A stretch of DNA of 35,765 nt from a virus (IMGVR_UViG_3300046520_000145:1-35765), one strand, 5' to 3'. Shown: positions 8,310-17,048, numbered from the stretch's first letter. Made by a program: numbers and translations. Notes: generated by a model not told the origin, from the letters alone.

Positions 8310-9140
8310 ATGAAGAAATTTCGCAGCAACTGGTTCCGTGTCGCCGTTGAGGGCGCTACCTCGGACAAGCGCACCATCAAACGCAGCTGGCTGGAACAGG
8401 CTGCCAAAAACTTCAACCCGACGACCTACGGCGCTCGGATCTGGCTGGAGCATTTCCGCAGCTTGTTGCCTGACAGCCCATTCAAAGCCTACGGCGACGT
8501 GACGGCAGTCAAGGCCGAGGAAGTGGAGATCAACGGCCAGACCAAGCTGGCCCTCTTTGCCCAGATCGAACCAACCGCTGACCTGATCGCCATGAACAAG
8601 GCGAAACAGAAGATCTACACGTCCATCGAAATCGACGACAGCTTTTCCGACACCGGCGAGGCCTACATCGTCGGTCTCGCTGTGACCGATTCCCCCGCGA
8701 GTCTCGGTACCGATGTGCTCGCGTTTTCAGCGCAGAAACCTGAAGCCAGTCCGTTCAAAGACCGCCACTACTCCGCGACCTCGATGTTTACCGAGGCGGT
8801 GGAAACCGAACTCACCTTCGAAGAAATCGAAGAAAAGCCCGGTCTCGGTGCCCAACTTTTCAGCAAGGTGCAAGCCCTGCTCTCTGGCAAACAAGCCAAG
8901 GATGACGGCGAGTTCGCTCAGATCAGCCAGGCCGTTGAAGCCGTCGCCGAGCACGTCAAGGATCTGCCCGACCAGTTGGCCGCTGAGAAGAAATTCTCCG
9001 CAGATCTGAAAACCAACCTGGACAAGCTCAGCACTGAGTTCAACGAACTGATCAAGCGCCTGGGCGACACCCAGGACCACAGCCAAACCAAACGGCCAGC
9101 CGCGACCGGCGGCGACGGCGCTGTGCTGACCACCTACTGA
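8310..9140 (+). CDS. O: capsid scaffold and maturation protease (P2 gpO-like)
   Basis: The protein has 276 residues. It scaffolds procapsid assembly, cleaves capsid proteins and itself, and is lost from the mature head. The N-terminal serine protease triad of P2 gpO (Asp19, His48, Ser107) is seen here as Asp19 (TSDK), His48 (WLEH) and Ser105 (YTSIEI). The C-terminal 120 residues are charged and helical, with a coiled-coil scaffold part near residues 210-255. It is the first gene of the rightward head operon. Confidence 0.95.
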   Translation: MKKFRSNWFRVAVEGATSDKRTIKRSWLEQAAKNFNPTTYGARIWLEHFRSLLPDSPFKAYGDVTAVKAEEVEINGQTKLALFAQIEPTADLIAMNKAKQKIYTSIEIDDSFSDTGEAYIVGLAVTDSPASLGTDVLAFSAQKPEASPFKDRHYSATSMFTEAVETELTFEEIEEKPGLGAQLFSKVQALLSGKQAKDDGEFAQISQAVEAVAEHVKDLPDQLAAEKKFSADLKTNLDKLSTEFNELIKRLGDTQDHSQTKRPAATGGDGAVLTTY

Positions 9141-9177
9141 TCACTTCGGCCCCCTACAAGCTCCCCAGGAGAACACC

Positions 9178-10182
9178 ATGCGTAACGAAACACGACTTGC
9201 CTTCAACGGCTTCACCAAACAGGTTGCAGCGATCAACGCCGTCGGGTCGGTAGCGGAGAAATTCACCGTCACCCCTTCTGTTCAGCAGAAGCTGGAAACC
9301 GCGATTCAAGAATCCAGCGCCTTCCTGAAAAAAATCAACGTGCTGGGCGTCGACGAGAAAGACGGAGAGGCCGTGATTCTCGGGGTCGGCTCGACCATTG
9401 CTGGCCGTACTGACACCAGCCAAGCCGCCCGAAACCCTCGCGGCGTGAGTTCGCTCAAGAACGACACTTACAGCTGCAAGAAAACCGACTTCGACACCGC
9501 AATCCCTTACGCGCTGTTGGATGCCTGGGCGAAATTTCCGGACTTCCAGGCTCGCTTGTCCGGCGCGATCGTCGAGCGTCAGGCACTCGACCGCATCATG
9601 ATCGGCTTCAACGGCACCAGCGTTGCGGCGACTACCGATCGGACCGCACATCCGTTGCTGGAAGACGTAAACGTGGGCTGGCTGGAGAAATACCGCACCA
9701 AAGCGCCAGAGCGTGTGCTGAGCAGCGGTAAGGTCGCCGGCAAAGTCACCATCGGCCCGACCGGCGACTACAAGACCCTCGACGGTCTGGTTTACGACGC
9801 CATCCAGCTGCTGGACCCATGGCACCGCAAACGTCCGGATCTGGTCGTCCTGGTCGACCGCAACCTGCTGCACGCGAAATTCCTGGCCAACATCGAAGGC
9901 GCCGCCGACAACGAAAACGAGTTGGCAGCTGCGCGAATCCTTGCCAACGGCACATTGGGCGGCCTGCCGATCGAAGACGCACCATTCTTCATTGATGGCG
10001 GCATCATGATCACCACGCTGAAGAACCTGTCGATCTACTTCCAGATCAGCAGCCGTCGTCGCATGACTAAGGACGAGCCGGAGCGTGATCGCATCGCCGA
10101 TTATCAATCGTCGAACGAGGACTACGTGATCGAAGACTTCGGTCTCGGCGCCCTGGTCGAAAACATCGAAGAGGCCGCGTAA
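9178..10182 (+). CDS. N: major capsid protein (P2 gpN-like)
   Basis: The protein has 334 residues (P2 gpN about 357). It begins MRNETRLAFNGFTKQVAAIN, typical for this HK97-fold family, and contains the segments FLKKINVLGVDEKDGEAVIL and SSRRRMTKDEPERDRIADYQ. The start follows AGGAGAACACC. It is probably trimmed at the N-terminus by the O protease. It follows O by 37 bases and precedes M by 2 bases, the standard P2 order. Confidence 0.96.
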   Translation: MRNETRLAFNGFTKQVAAINAVGSVAEKFTVTPSVQQKLETAIQESSAFLKKINVLGVDEKDGEAVILGVGSTIAGRTDTSQAARNPRGVSSLKNDTYSCKKTDFDTAIPYALLDAWAKFPDFQARLSGAIVERQALDRIMIGFNGTSVAATTDRTAHPLLEDVNVGWLEKYRTKAPERVLSSGKVAGKVTIGPTGDYKTLDGLVYDAIQLLDPWHRKRPDLVVLVDRNLLHAKFLANIEGAADNENELAAARILANGTLGGLPIEDAPFFIDGGIMITTLKNLSIYFQISSRRRMTKDEPERDRIADYQSSNEDYVIEDFGLGALVENIEEAA

Positions 10183-10184
10183 AA

Positions 10185-10889
10185 ATGGGCCTCTCCCTCG
10201 CTCAACGTCACCGGCTGCAGGCGCTTGCCTCGCAGGAGGCTGCCGCCGCTTCGCCCGCCGTTTCGATGGCGGGCGGGACGGCCTACGAAATGCAACTGGC
10301 CCAACTGCTGCAGGATCGTCTGCGCCTGAAACAGATCCAGTCGAACGAAGGCAAAGCCGCGCTCAAGTTGCAGCTTTTGCCGGCTTACGTGCCTTACGTC
10401 GACGGTGTTCTGGCAACGGGCAACGGCGCTCAAGATGAAGTACTCACCACCATTATGATCTGGCGGATCGATGCTTCCGATTACAGCGGCGCGCTCGACA
10501 TCGCGGCCTACGTGTTGCAGCACAGCCTACTGATGCCCGATCGCTTCGAACGTACCACCGGCTGCCTGGTCGCTGAAGAAGTCGCCGAAGCGGCGTTGAG
10601 TTCTCAGAAAACCGGTGGCGGATTCGACCTGGCCATCTTGCACCGGACGATGGAGTTGACCTCAGAGCAAGACATGCCGGACGAAGCCAGAGCCAAGCTG
10701 TATCTGGCTACAGGGCGCGCCACGGTGGCTGGTCTGAGCGCCGATAACCCGGGCCAACCCGGTCAGGTAATGGCCGGTATTGAACTGCTGAAACGCGCCA
10801 TCGAGCTGAACAACAGCTGCGGCGGCAAGAAGGATCTGGAAGGCGCCGAACGCCTCCTGAAAAAGATTGCTCCCCCACCAGGGAGCTGA
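10185..10889 (+). CDS. M: terminase small subunit (P2 gpM-like)
   Basis: The protein has 234 residues (P2 gpM about 247). It recognises cos DNA and acts with the P ATPase in packaging and end cutting. The opening GLSLAQRHRLQALA, the LLPAYVPYVDGVL segment and the C-terminal repeat-like helical part (GIELLKRAIELNNSCGGKKD) match the family. It starts 2 bases after the N stop. Confidence 0.94.
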   Translation: MGLSLAQRHRLQALASQEAAAASPAVSMAGGTAYEMQLAQLLQDRLRLKQIQSNEGKAALKLQLLPAYVPYVDGVLATGNGAQDEVLTTIMIWRIDASDYSGALDIAAYVLQHSLLMPDRFERTTGCLVAEEVAEAALSSQKTGGGFDLAILHRTMELTSEQDMPDEARAKLYLATGRATVAGLSADNPGQPGQVMAGIELLKRAIELNNSCGGKKDLEGAERLLKKIAPPPGS

Positions 10890-10910
10890 CCGAGCGTACC
10901 CCGCAACCCC

Positions 10911-10973
10911 GGCGGCCCGGGGCTGAACAGCAGGTTTCTCTCCTTTCCTTGCTGTGACGCCCCGGCCACCGCC
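10911..10973 (+). other. long imperfect hairpin between M and L
   Basis: In the 100-base gap, GGCGGCCCGGGGC (from 10911) pairs imperfectly with GCCCCGGCCACCGCC (ending 10973). ACAGCA pairs with TGCTGT inside it, leaving a pyrimidine-rich loop. There is no T-tract, so a simple Rho-independent terminator is unlikely. It may be an RNA-processing or partial-attenuation element that sets the ratio of head genes. Confidence 0.5.
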
Positions 10974-10989
10974 GACTTAGGGCTGAACC

Positions 10990-11454
10990 ATGAGCGGATT
11001 TATTGCCACCGGCAGCACCGACGAACCTTTTGTCATCACCAATGACGGGTTCTGGCCTGACATCGATGTCGTACACCTGCGATCCGCTATTCGCTTGGAT
11101 GGCAGCATCACTGACGCACGCATTGAAGTCGTGACCGTCAACGCGTTGATCCAGGTGAACGGCGAACTGGCCAAGGTGAAGCTGAATCATGTGGAGAACG
11201 GATACACCACCATCGCGGCTATGCCGGCGTTCGAAGTGAATGGCGAAAGCCACTTCATCCACCTTTACCGCCGTTCGATCTATTGCAGCGTTGGAGCTGA
11301 GCTTGCTGAGCGATATCGCAGCTACGACACCAGCGTCGACGGCAACAAGAACGCGGACGAACTGACGCCTTCGGTCGATGAATACCGCCGCGACGCCCGC
11401 TTTGCCATTCGCGATCTTTTGGGCGTCGGCCATTCCACCGTGGAGCTCATCTGA
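10990..11454 (+). CDS. L: head completion protein (P2 gpL-like)
   Basis: The protein has 154 residues (P2 gpL about 169). It closes the filled head together with the portal and prepares it for tail joining. Typical segments are SVDEYRRDARFAIRDLLG and the early FWPDIDVVHLRSAIRLDG. The stop overlaps the next start (TGATG). Confidence 0.93.
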   Translation: MSGFIATGSTDEPFVITNDGFWPDIDVVHLRSAIRLDGSITDARIEVVTVNALIQVNGELAKVKLNHVENGYTTIAAMPAFEVNGESHFIHLYRRSIYCSVGAELAERYRSYDTSVDGNKNADELTPSVDEYRRDARFAIRDLLGVGHSTVELI

Positions 11455-11666
11455 TGACGACCTCCGTGTATGCCGCTCAGGGCGACACCGTCGACGCCAT
11501 TTGCTGGCGGATCTACGGCCGTACCGCCGGCATCACTGAGGCGGTGCTCGAGGCAAACCCGGGGCTATCAGATTTCGGCACGATCATTCCGCACGGCACC
11601 CTGGTGGCGCTTCCGGATATCGCACCACAAGCCCCCGAGCTGCAAATGGTGAACCTATGGGATTGA
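11454..11666 (+). CDS. X: tail protein X
   Basis: The protein has 70 residues, against 67 in P2 gpX. The LysM-like fold is visible in VYAAQGDTVDAICWRIYG with a later ANPGLSDFGTIIPHGTLVAL. It is needed for tail assembly, probably at the tail tip or baseplate. It is translationally coupled to L. Confidence 0.93.
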   Translation: MTTSVYAAQGDTVDAICWRIYGRTAGITEAVLEANPGLSDFGTIIPHGTLVALPDIAPQAPELQMVNLWD

Positions 11667-11728
11667 GCCACCAAACATCTCGCACGGACGTTCCACCACC
11701 TTCAACTTTGGACAGCGGAATCACGCGC

Positions 11729-12043
11729 ATGCCTGACAAACCGGATACATGGGCCTGGTTCGCTGCCTGGCTCGAACTGAACTGGCCAGCCATCTACTCG
11801 GGCGGACTCGCCTGTGTGATCGCTGCGCTACGGATCATCTACGGCGGCGGCACATGGCGCCGAGTTCTTCTTGAGGCACCGCTGTGCGGCACCCTTGCGC
11901 TTTCGGCAAGCCACGGCCTTTTTCTGCTCGGCATTCCAGCGACCACGGGCCCGTTCTTCGGTGGCGTAATCGGACTGCTCGGCGTTGAGGGAACCCGCGC
12001 GCTGGCCAAGCAGTTCTTCAACCGTAAGGTGGATCAGCTATGA
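11729..12043 (+). CDS. phage holin (lambda-family type)
   Basis: The protein has 104 residues from MPDKPDTWAW, the usual family start. A longer frame from 11657 overlaps the X stop but has no good ribosome-binding site. Hydrophobic segments cover about residues 10-35, 50-68 and 72-86, separated by a short polar turn containing YGGGTWRR. The holin sets lysis time by permeabilising the inner membrane for the muramidase encoded next. Its stop and the muramidase start overlap as ATGA. Confidence 0.88.
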   Translation: MPDKPDTWAWFAAWLELNWPAIYSGGLACVIAALRIIYGGGTWRRVLLEAPLCGTLALSASHGLFLLGIPATTGPFFGGVIGLLGVEGTRALAKQFFNRKVDQL

Positions 12044-12879
12044 ATGTTTTGCGCCATGGCGATCGCGGGCAAGAGGTCCGCACTCTGCAACAGCGCCTGA
12101 ACCTGCACGGCGCTGGACTGGACCCGGACGGCGATTTCGGTGATGCCACCGAGTCCGCGGTGCGTAATTACCAACGCAAGGTTGGGCTGGTAATTGACGG
12201 TATTGCCGGAACGAAAACCGCTCTGGCTCTGGCCGGCGCGGATTGCTCGAATCTACTGCAGCACGCCCTGTTGGTGAAAGCCGCTGCGCGCCTTGGCGTT
12301 GAGCTCGCAGCAGTCATGGCGGTCAACGAAGTCGAAAGCCAAGGCAGCGGTTTCCTGGACAACGGCAAGCCGAAGATTCTCTTTGAACGCCACATCATGT
12401 ATCGCCAACTCAGCACGCCGCGCGCACCTGGTGATGATCCAGACGATTTGAAGGCCAACGCCGACCAATTGGCTGTGCTCCAGCCCAACCTGGTCAATCC
12501 GAAATCCGGGGGTTATGCCGGAGGAACGGCAGAGCACCAGCGCCTGGCGAATGCCCGGCTGATTGACGATATTTGCGCGTTGGAGTCGGCCAGCTGGGGC
12601 GCCTTCCAGGTGATGGGTTACCACGCCGTGCGCCTCGGATACGCCAGCGTGATGGACTTTACCGATCGGATGGCCCGCAACGAGAACGAACAATTCGAAG
12701 CCTTCGTGCGTTTTATTGAAGCTGACCCGGCGCTGCTCAAGGCGCTGAAGGGCAAGAAATGGGCGGCGTTCGCCAAGGCCTATAACGGCCCCAACTACGC
12801 TCGCAACCTGTACGACACAAAGCTGGAGCGCGCCTATCAGCGTCACGCTGCAGGCTGCCCCATTCCGGAGGCCGCATGA
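12040..12879 (+). CDS. endolysin: N-acetylmuramidase with peptidoglycan-binding domain
   Basis: The protein has 279 residues. Residues 4-62 are a peptidoglycan-binding domain (LRHGDRGQEVRTLQQRLNLH with DGDFGDATESAVRNYQ). Residues 85-270 are the N-acetylmuramidase (DUF3380-type) domain. AVNEVESQG at 94-102 contains the candidate catalytic Glu97 or Glu99, and AFQVMGYHA and YNGPNYARNLYD follow. There is no signal peptide, so export depends on the holin. P2 instead uses gpK. This larger, two-domain enzyme is common in Pseudomonas phages. Confidence 0.93.
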   Translation: MNVLRHGDRGQEVRTLQQRLNLHGAGLDPDGDFGDATESAVRNYQRKVGLVIDGIAGTKTALALAGADCSNLLQHALLVKAAARLGVELAAVMAVNEVESQGSGFLDNGKPKILFERHIMYRQLSTPRAPGDDPDDLKANADQLAVLQPNLVNPKSGGYAGGTAEHQRLANARLIDDICALESASWGAFQVMGYHAVRLGYASVMDFTDRMARNENEQFEAFVRFIEADPALLKALKGKKWAAFAKAYNGPNYARNLYDTKLERAYQRHAAGCPIPEAA

Positions 12880-13082
12880 TTGACCAAGAACAGATCCGCA
12901 AGCTCAGCCCCGTCGATGGCGACGTCTTTCTCCTGCCGGCGGGCTCTCCCGTTGAACTGGCTCGGGCACTCGGTGAAGCGATCGCAGTCGCGAAACCGGG
13001 CGTAAAGGCTGTAGTCGTCTGCGGCGACGTGCGCAAACTCGATACGGCGGCGATGAATGCAGCCGGCTGGTACCGCGCATGA
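12876..13082 (+). CDS. small hypothetical protein in lysis cassette
   Basis: The protein has 68 residues. Its start overlaps the muramidase stop (ATGA) and its stop overlaps the Rz start. It begins MIDQEQIRKLSPVDGDVFLL and contains a VKAVVVCGDVRKLD segment; no signal or membrane helix is visible. The tight coupling inside a lysis operon suggests a real gene with a lysis- or tail-related role, but I do not recognise its family. Confidence 0.7.
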   Translation: MIDQEQIRKLSPVDGDVFLLPAGSPVELARALGEAIAVAKPGVKAVVVCGDVRKLDTAAMNAAGWYRA

Positions 13083-13510
13083 GCACGCTTCGCCAGGCGC
13101 TGTACGGGTTCGCCCTGCTGGCCTCGATCGCGCTGCTGATCTGGGCTCAGAGCCAGCGGATCGAGGTCGCAGATCAAAAAACAGGCCGGGCGCAAGATGC
13201 CGCTGATGCAGCGCTTGCTCGAGCGACGCGTAGCGAGGAGACGTCCGCTGCACTCCAGGCATCTCTGCAGGAAGAACGAACCGCCCAGACCGCATTGCGC
13301 AGCGTGCAAGACCAACTGCGGCAAGGGCTCGCCGCCCGCCAACGAACGATCGAGGACTTGAAACGTGAGAATGCCGAACTTCGCTTTTGGGCTGATCAGC
13401 CTCTCCCTGATGCTGCTCGCCGGATGCGCGAGCGCCCCGCAATCACCGGAGCCGCTGCTTATCGCGACTGGTTGTCCGGCCGTGGTGCCCTGCACCCTGT
13501 CGGCGACTAA
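13079..13510 (+). CDS. Rz-like spanin, inner-membrane subunit (LysB type)
   Basis: The protein has 143 residues. One N-terminal membrane anchor (residues 8-24, LYGFALLASIALLIWAQ) is followed by a long periplasmic coiled coil (about 25-105). The C-terminal ELRFWADQPLPDAARRMRER is the LysB/Rz signature. With the embedded Rz1 lipoprotein it bridges the periplasm and fuses the inner and outer membranes at lysis. Confidence 0.9.
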   Translation: MSTLRQALYGFALLASIALLIWAQSQRIEVADQKTGRAQDAADAALARATRSEETSAALQASLQEERTAQTALRSVQDQLRQGLAARQRTIEDLKRENAELRFWADQPLPDAARRMRERPAITGAAAYRDWLSGRGALHPVGD

Positions 13511-13631
13511 ACCGGACAAGAACGGCGCCCTGCTCAACGACCAGGACGTCACCGAGGACGATTGGGCCCAATGCGCTGCGCAGGTCGATATGGTTTACCA
13601 GCATCAGCAGGCCCAGGCAGGCCGACCATGA
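13371..13631 (+). CDS. Rz1-like spanin, outer-membrane lipoprotein, nested in Rz
   Basis: This frame begins inside Rz and runs past its end. From ATG 13371 it encodes 86 residues; an in-frame GTG at 13365 is an alternative. It starts MPNFAFGLISLSLMLLAGC, a signal peptide with lipobox LAGC and Cys19 as the lipidated residue. The mature part has Pro-rich and Cys-containing segments. Overlapping Rz/Rz1 frames are the classic spanin arrangement. Its stop overlaps the R start (ATGA). Confidence 0.88.
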   Translation: MPNFAFGLISLSLMLLAGCASAPQSPEPLLIATGCPAVVPCTLSATKPDKNGALLNDQDVTEDDWAQCAAQVDMVYQHQQAQAGRP

Positions 13632-14110
13632 ACAAACCAGAATCGCTACGCGCTCACCTGCTCGGCTCGGTACCGGAGTTAAAGAAAAACCCGGACCGCC
13701 TAATGGTGTTCATCGACAACGGCACCATGCGCAGCACCGCTGCCGTTGGGCTGTCGTTCGAATACAGCTACACGCTGAACCTGATCTTCACGGATTACGC
13801 TGGCCACCCCGACGCGATCGCCATTCCCTTGTTCGCCTGGATCCTGGTCAATCAACGGGAGCTGATGGAAAACGTCGAACGCAGTAAAACAGCCGTCGCG
13901 TTCGAAGCTGATGTCCTGGACAACAGCAAGGTCGACCTGTCGATCAAGTTGCCACTCACAGAGCGCGTGATCGTCAAACGTCAGGACGACGGCACGCTGC
14001 TCGTCAATCACCCACCAGAGCCTGTCGTCGATGATGAGCTGTTCTTCACACCGGGACTTGAGCTCAGGACTTCCAGCGGCGAGTTGATTTCGCAGTGGGG
14101 TAAACCATGA
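13628..14110 (+). CDS. R: tail completion protein R
   Basis: The protein has 160 residues (P2 gpR about 155). It begins NKPESLRAHLLGSVPELKKN, and the segments LMVFIDNGTMRSTAAVG and LSIKLPLTERVIVKRQDDG are typical. It acts in finishing the tail before joining to the head. Start and stop both overlap neighbouring genes by 4 bases. Confidence 0.92.
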   Translation: MNKPESLRAHLLGSVPELKKNPDRLMVFIDNGTMRSTAAVGLSFEYSYTLNLIFTDYAGHPDAIAIPLFAWILVNQRELMENVERSKTAVAFEADVLDNSKVDLSIKLPLTERVIVKRQDDGTLLVNHPPEPVVDDELFFTPGLELRTSSGELISQWGKP

Positions 14111-14559
14111 GCAATGACCTGCAGGCGCTGGAAACATGGGTTTCAGAGCTGATTGCCAAACTGGACGAGGGAGAACGCCGCAAGCTACTCAGCGTCGTCG
14201 CCCGGGATCTTCGTCGTAGCCAGTCGAAACGCATCACGACGCAGCGCAATCCTGATGGCTCAGGGTTCGCCCCACGCAAACCCAAGGACCTGCGTGGGAA
14301 AAAGGGCCGGATCAAGGGCAAAATGTTCACCAAGCTGAAATCTGCCCGTTACCTGCGCACCGAAAGCACCGCAAATGGCTTGTCCGTTGGCTTCGTGGGT
14401 CGCGTGAGCCGCATCGCCCGGGTTCACCAATACGGCCTGAAAGATCGACCCGAGCGCGGCCAATCGGATGTGCAATACGAAACGCGGCAGCTGCTGGGAT
14501 TCAGCGGCGACGAGCTGGAAAACATCCGAAATCTGCTCATCGATCACCTCACCAGTTGA
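14107..14559 (+). CDS. S: tail completion protein S
   Basis: The protein has 150 residues, the same length as P2 gpS. A basic central part (SQSKRITTQRNPDGSGFAPR followed by KPKDLRGKKGRIKGKM) and VGRVSRIARVHQYGL are characteristic of phage virion morphogenesis proteins of this family. It works with R at the top of the tail tube. It ends the operon segment before the V late promoter. Confidence 0.93.
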   Translation: MSNDLQALETWVSELIAKLDEGERRKLLSVVARDLRRSQSKRITTQRNPDGSGFAPRKPKDLRGKKGRIKGKMFTKLKSARYLRTESTANGLSVGFVGRVSRIARVHQYGLKDRPERGQSDVQYETRQLLGFSGDELENIRNLLIDHLTS

Positions 14560-14567
14560 CCCTCCCC

Positions 14568-14586
14568 TGTACGCACTCGCGCTACA
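14568..14586 (+). promoter_or_regulatory. candidate late-gene activator site before V
   Basis: TGTACGCACTCGCGCTACA is TGT-N13-ACA with the same spacing as the sites before O/P and FI. It lies in the 74-base S-V gap, where P2 also has a late promoter. The 3' half reads CGCTACAG. Confidence 0.6.
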
Positions 14587-14633
14587 GCCCCCCGCCGATG
14601 CAGCTCGCACGCGCGACCTGCAACATCGGCGGC

Positions 14634-15179
14634 ATGGACTCTCTTACTGAACTGACTCGACGCCTCGAAAACTTGATTCGTGCCGGCACTATCGCCGAGC
14701 TCGATCCGGAGAAGCCGCGTTGCCGTGTGAAAACCGGCGGCCTGCTGACCGATTGGCTGCCGTTCTTCGCCCTGCGTGCCGGCGAGGACAGCGATTGGGA
14801 CCCGCCAAGTGCCGACGAGCAATGCCTGGTGCTTTCGCCTTCGGGAAATCCGGCTCACGGCTTTGTGATTTTTGGTCTGTACAGCGATCGCTTTCCGGCT
14901 CCAGACAACGTGCCAACCCGGCGCCGGCGCCGCTACCGCGACGGCGCAATTGTCGACTATGACACCGCGAGCCACACGCTGACCGCCACGCTGCCCGAGG
15001 GTGGCAAGGTCGAGCTGATCGTACCCGGCGGTCTGAAAATCAAGGGTGATGTCGATATCGAGGGGCTGGTTAACGTGACCAAAGACGTCGTCGCCGGCGA
15101 ACAACAAATCAGCCTGGTCAATCACCGCACCTCGGGCGTGATGCGTGGCAATGCGCTCTCCGATGGGCCAGCCCCATGA
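14634..15179 (+). CDS. V: baseplate spike protein (P2 gpV-like)
   Basis: The protein has 181 residues from ATG 14634 (P2 gpV about 211). The N-terminal ELTRRLENLIRAGTIAELD and RCRVKTGGLLTDWLPFFALR match the OB-fold start of gpV. The C-terminal part is a short strand-repeat spike ending NHRTSGVMRGNALSDGPAP. It is the membrane-piercing tip under the baseplate. A longer frame from 14556 would cover the promoter region and is not favoured. The stop overlaps the W start. Confidence 0.93.
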   Translation: MDSLTELTRRLENLIRAGTIAELDPEKPRCRVKTGGLLTDWLPFFALRAGEDSDWDPPSADEQCLVLSPSGNPAHGFVIFGLYSDRFPAPDNVPTRRRRRYRDGAIVDYDTASHTLTATLPEGGKVELIVPGGLKIKGDVDIEGLVNVTKDVVAGEQQISLVNHRTSGVMRGNALSDGPAP

Positions 15180-15529
15180 TCGGCATGAACAGCAATACCG
15201 GCCGTAGCCTCGTCGGCAACGATCACCTGGTGCAATCGATCGCCGACATCCTCACCACCCCAATTGGCACCCGCGTAATGCGCCGCGAATACGGGAGCCA
15301 GCTCGCAGACCTGGTTGATTGGCCGCTCAACAACGCCACCCGCCTCCAGGCCTACGCAGCTACAGCCATCGCGCTGATGCGGTGGGAACCGCGGATCCGC
15401 TTGAGCAAGGTGCTGCTCGCGTTAGGTGAGGTAGCCGGCCAGGCGGTTCTCGACATCGAGGGCAGCCTCGTCGACACCAATGAACCATTGAGCCTGCGCG
15501 TACCGCTCAGTTTGGGAGCGACAGCATGA
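15176..15529 (+). CDS. W: baseplate assembly protein W
   Basis: The protein has 117 residues (P2 gpW 115; related to T4 gp25). It contains LVQSIADILTTPIGTRVMRR, followed by EYGSQLADLVDWPLN, with the conserved EYGS of the gp25-like family that starts sheath polymerisation at the baseplate. Start and stop overlap V and J by 4 bases each. Confidence 0.95.
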   Translation: MIGMNSNTGRSLVGNDHLVQSIADILTTPIGTRVMRREYGSQLADLVDWPLNNATRLQAYAATAIALMRWEPRIRLSKVLLALGEVAGQAVLDIEGSLVDTNEPLSLRVPLSLGATA

Positions 15530-16440
15530 AAACCTTCACCCCGATCGACCTGGCTCAGTTGCCAGATCCTGAAGTCGTCGAGCAGATCGACTACGAGCAG
15601 ATCCTTGCCGAACGCAAAGCGTACGCAGTGAGCCTTTGGCCGACGGAACAACAGGCGGAGGTTGCCGCGACACTCGCGGTCGAGTCCGAACCGCTCACCA
15701 AGCTCCTGCAGGAGAACGCGTATCGGGAGATGCTGCTGCGCCAGCGTGTGAACGAAGCATCGCTGGCGAACATGCTGGCCAAGGCGAAGGGCAAGGACCT
15801 GGAACAACTCGCCGGCAACGTCAACGTCGCACGCCTGGTCGTCACCCCGGGCGACAGCAAAGCGGTTCCGCCGATCATCGCGGTCATGGAATCAGACGAC
15901 GCCTTGCGCGAACGAGCGCAAATGGCATGGGAAGGGCTTTCAACTGCAGGACCACGAAACAGCTACATCCTGCACGCGCGTAGCGCAGATGGTCGTGTCG
16001 CCGATGCCTCGGCCGAAAGCCCATCCCCTGCCGTTGCAGTGGTAACCGTTCAGGCACTGCTAGGCGATGGCACTGCCTCCCAAGAGCTTCTCGATCTTGT
16101 CTTCAAGTATCTGAGCGACGAGGACAGGCGCCCCGTTGCTGATCGCCTCACCGTGCAATCCGCTGAAATCCTGCCTTACACGGTCGACGCCGTGCTGTTC
16201 CTGGCTACCACTGGACCGGAGGTTGAGCCTATACGCGCTGCATCCCAAGCCAAGCTGGCCGCTTTTGTCTCGCAACGTCGGCGCTTGGGTGTGGAGATAT
16301 CCGAGTCAGCTATTCATGCAGCCCTTCACGTCGAAGGTGTTCGAAAGGTAGTGCTGAATGGTTGGACTGACCTCGCCCCTACCACCGCGCAGGCGGCCTT
16401 TTGCACCGGCGTTTCCGTGACGATCGGGGTGCAGCTGTGA
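15526..16440 (+). CDS. J: baseplate wedge protein J
   Basis: The protein has 304 residues (P2 gpJ 302). It begins with a PIDLAQLPDPEVVEQIDYEQ segment, and SYILHARSADGRVADAS and SDEDRRPVADRLTVQSAE are typical of the baseplate J family. It forms the wedge periphery with gpI and gpW. Its stop overlaps the GTG start of I. Confidence 0.95.
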   Translation: MKTFTPIDLAQLPDPEVVEQIDYEQILAERKAYAVSLWPTEQQAEVAATLAVESEPLTKLLQENAYREMLLRQRVNEASLANMLAKAKGKDLEQLAGNVNVARLVVTPGDSKAVPPIIAVMESDDALRERAQMAWEGLSTAGPRNSYILHARSADGRVADASAESPSPAVAVVTVQALLGDGTASQELLDLVFKYLSDEDRRPVADRLTVQSAEILPYTVDAVLFLATTGPEVEPIRAASQAKLAAFVSQRRRLGVEISESAIHAALHVEGVRKVVLNGWTDLAPTTAQAAFCTGVSVTIGVQL

Positions 16441-17048
16441 GGACTCTGTTACCGCCCAACGCCAGCCAACTCGAGCAGCTGGCGGCCCAGGCATTGGCTC
16501 GCATTGAGCGTGTCCCCATTCCAATTCGCGACCTGGTGAATCCAGATCGCTGCCCGGTTGATCTGCTGCCCTACCTCGCGTGGGCATTTTCGGTCGACCG
16601 TTGGGATTCCAACTGGTCGGAGACGACCAAACGCCAGGTCATCAAGACCTCGTATTACGTCCACTCACGCAAGGGCACCATCGGCGCCCTGCGCCGTGTC
16701 GTTGAACCGCTGGGTTACCTGATCGAGGTGCAGGAGTGGTGGCAGACCGTGCCGGAAGGTGTACCGGGCACTTTCGCGCTGAAGGTCGGAGTACTCGACA
16801 CCGGCATCACAGAAGAGATGTACCAAGAGCTGACAAGGCTAATTGACGACGCCAAGCCCCTGACCCGTCATCTGACCGGCCTGGCAATCAGCCTGGAAAC
16901 CTCGGGCGGCTTTCACATTGCGGCCGCGCTACAAGAAGGCGACGAAATTGATGTTTACCCACCGGAGCCACGAGACATCGAAGTCTCGGGGGTTATCGGT
17001 CGTGGTGGGCGTGACCACACAATCGACACTCTGGATATTTACTCATGA
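16437..17048 (+). CDS. I: tail protein I (baseplate-to-fibre connector)
   Basis: The protein has 203 residues from GTG 16437, which overlaps the J stop as GTGA. The reading RTLLPPNASQLEQLAAQAL corresponds to the family start; the longer frame from 16401 lies inside J. Conserved segments are VDLLPYLAWAFSVDRWDSNW and SRKGTIGALRRVVEPLGY. It joins the baseplate wedge to the tail fibre H. Confidence 0.94.
   Translation: MRTLLPPNASQLEQLAAQALARIERVPIPIRDLVNPDRCPVDLLPYLAWAFSVDRWDSNWSETTKRQVIKTSYYVHSRKGTIGALRRVVEPLGYLIEVQEWWQTVPEGVPGTFALKVGVLDTGITEEMYQELTRLIDDAKPLTRHLTGLAISLETSGGFHIAAALQEGDEIDVYPPEPRDIEVSGVIGRGGRDHTIDTLDIYS

Noticed and set aside
9154-10107. 317-aa minus-strand frame opposite the capsid gene
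   Set aside because: It lies inside N with no independent start signals or recognisable domain.
11657-11728. 24-residue N-terminal extension of the holin
   Set aside because: It overlaps the end of X and lacks a ribosome-binding site; the family normally begins at MPDKPDTW.
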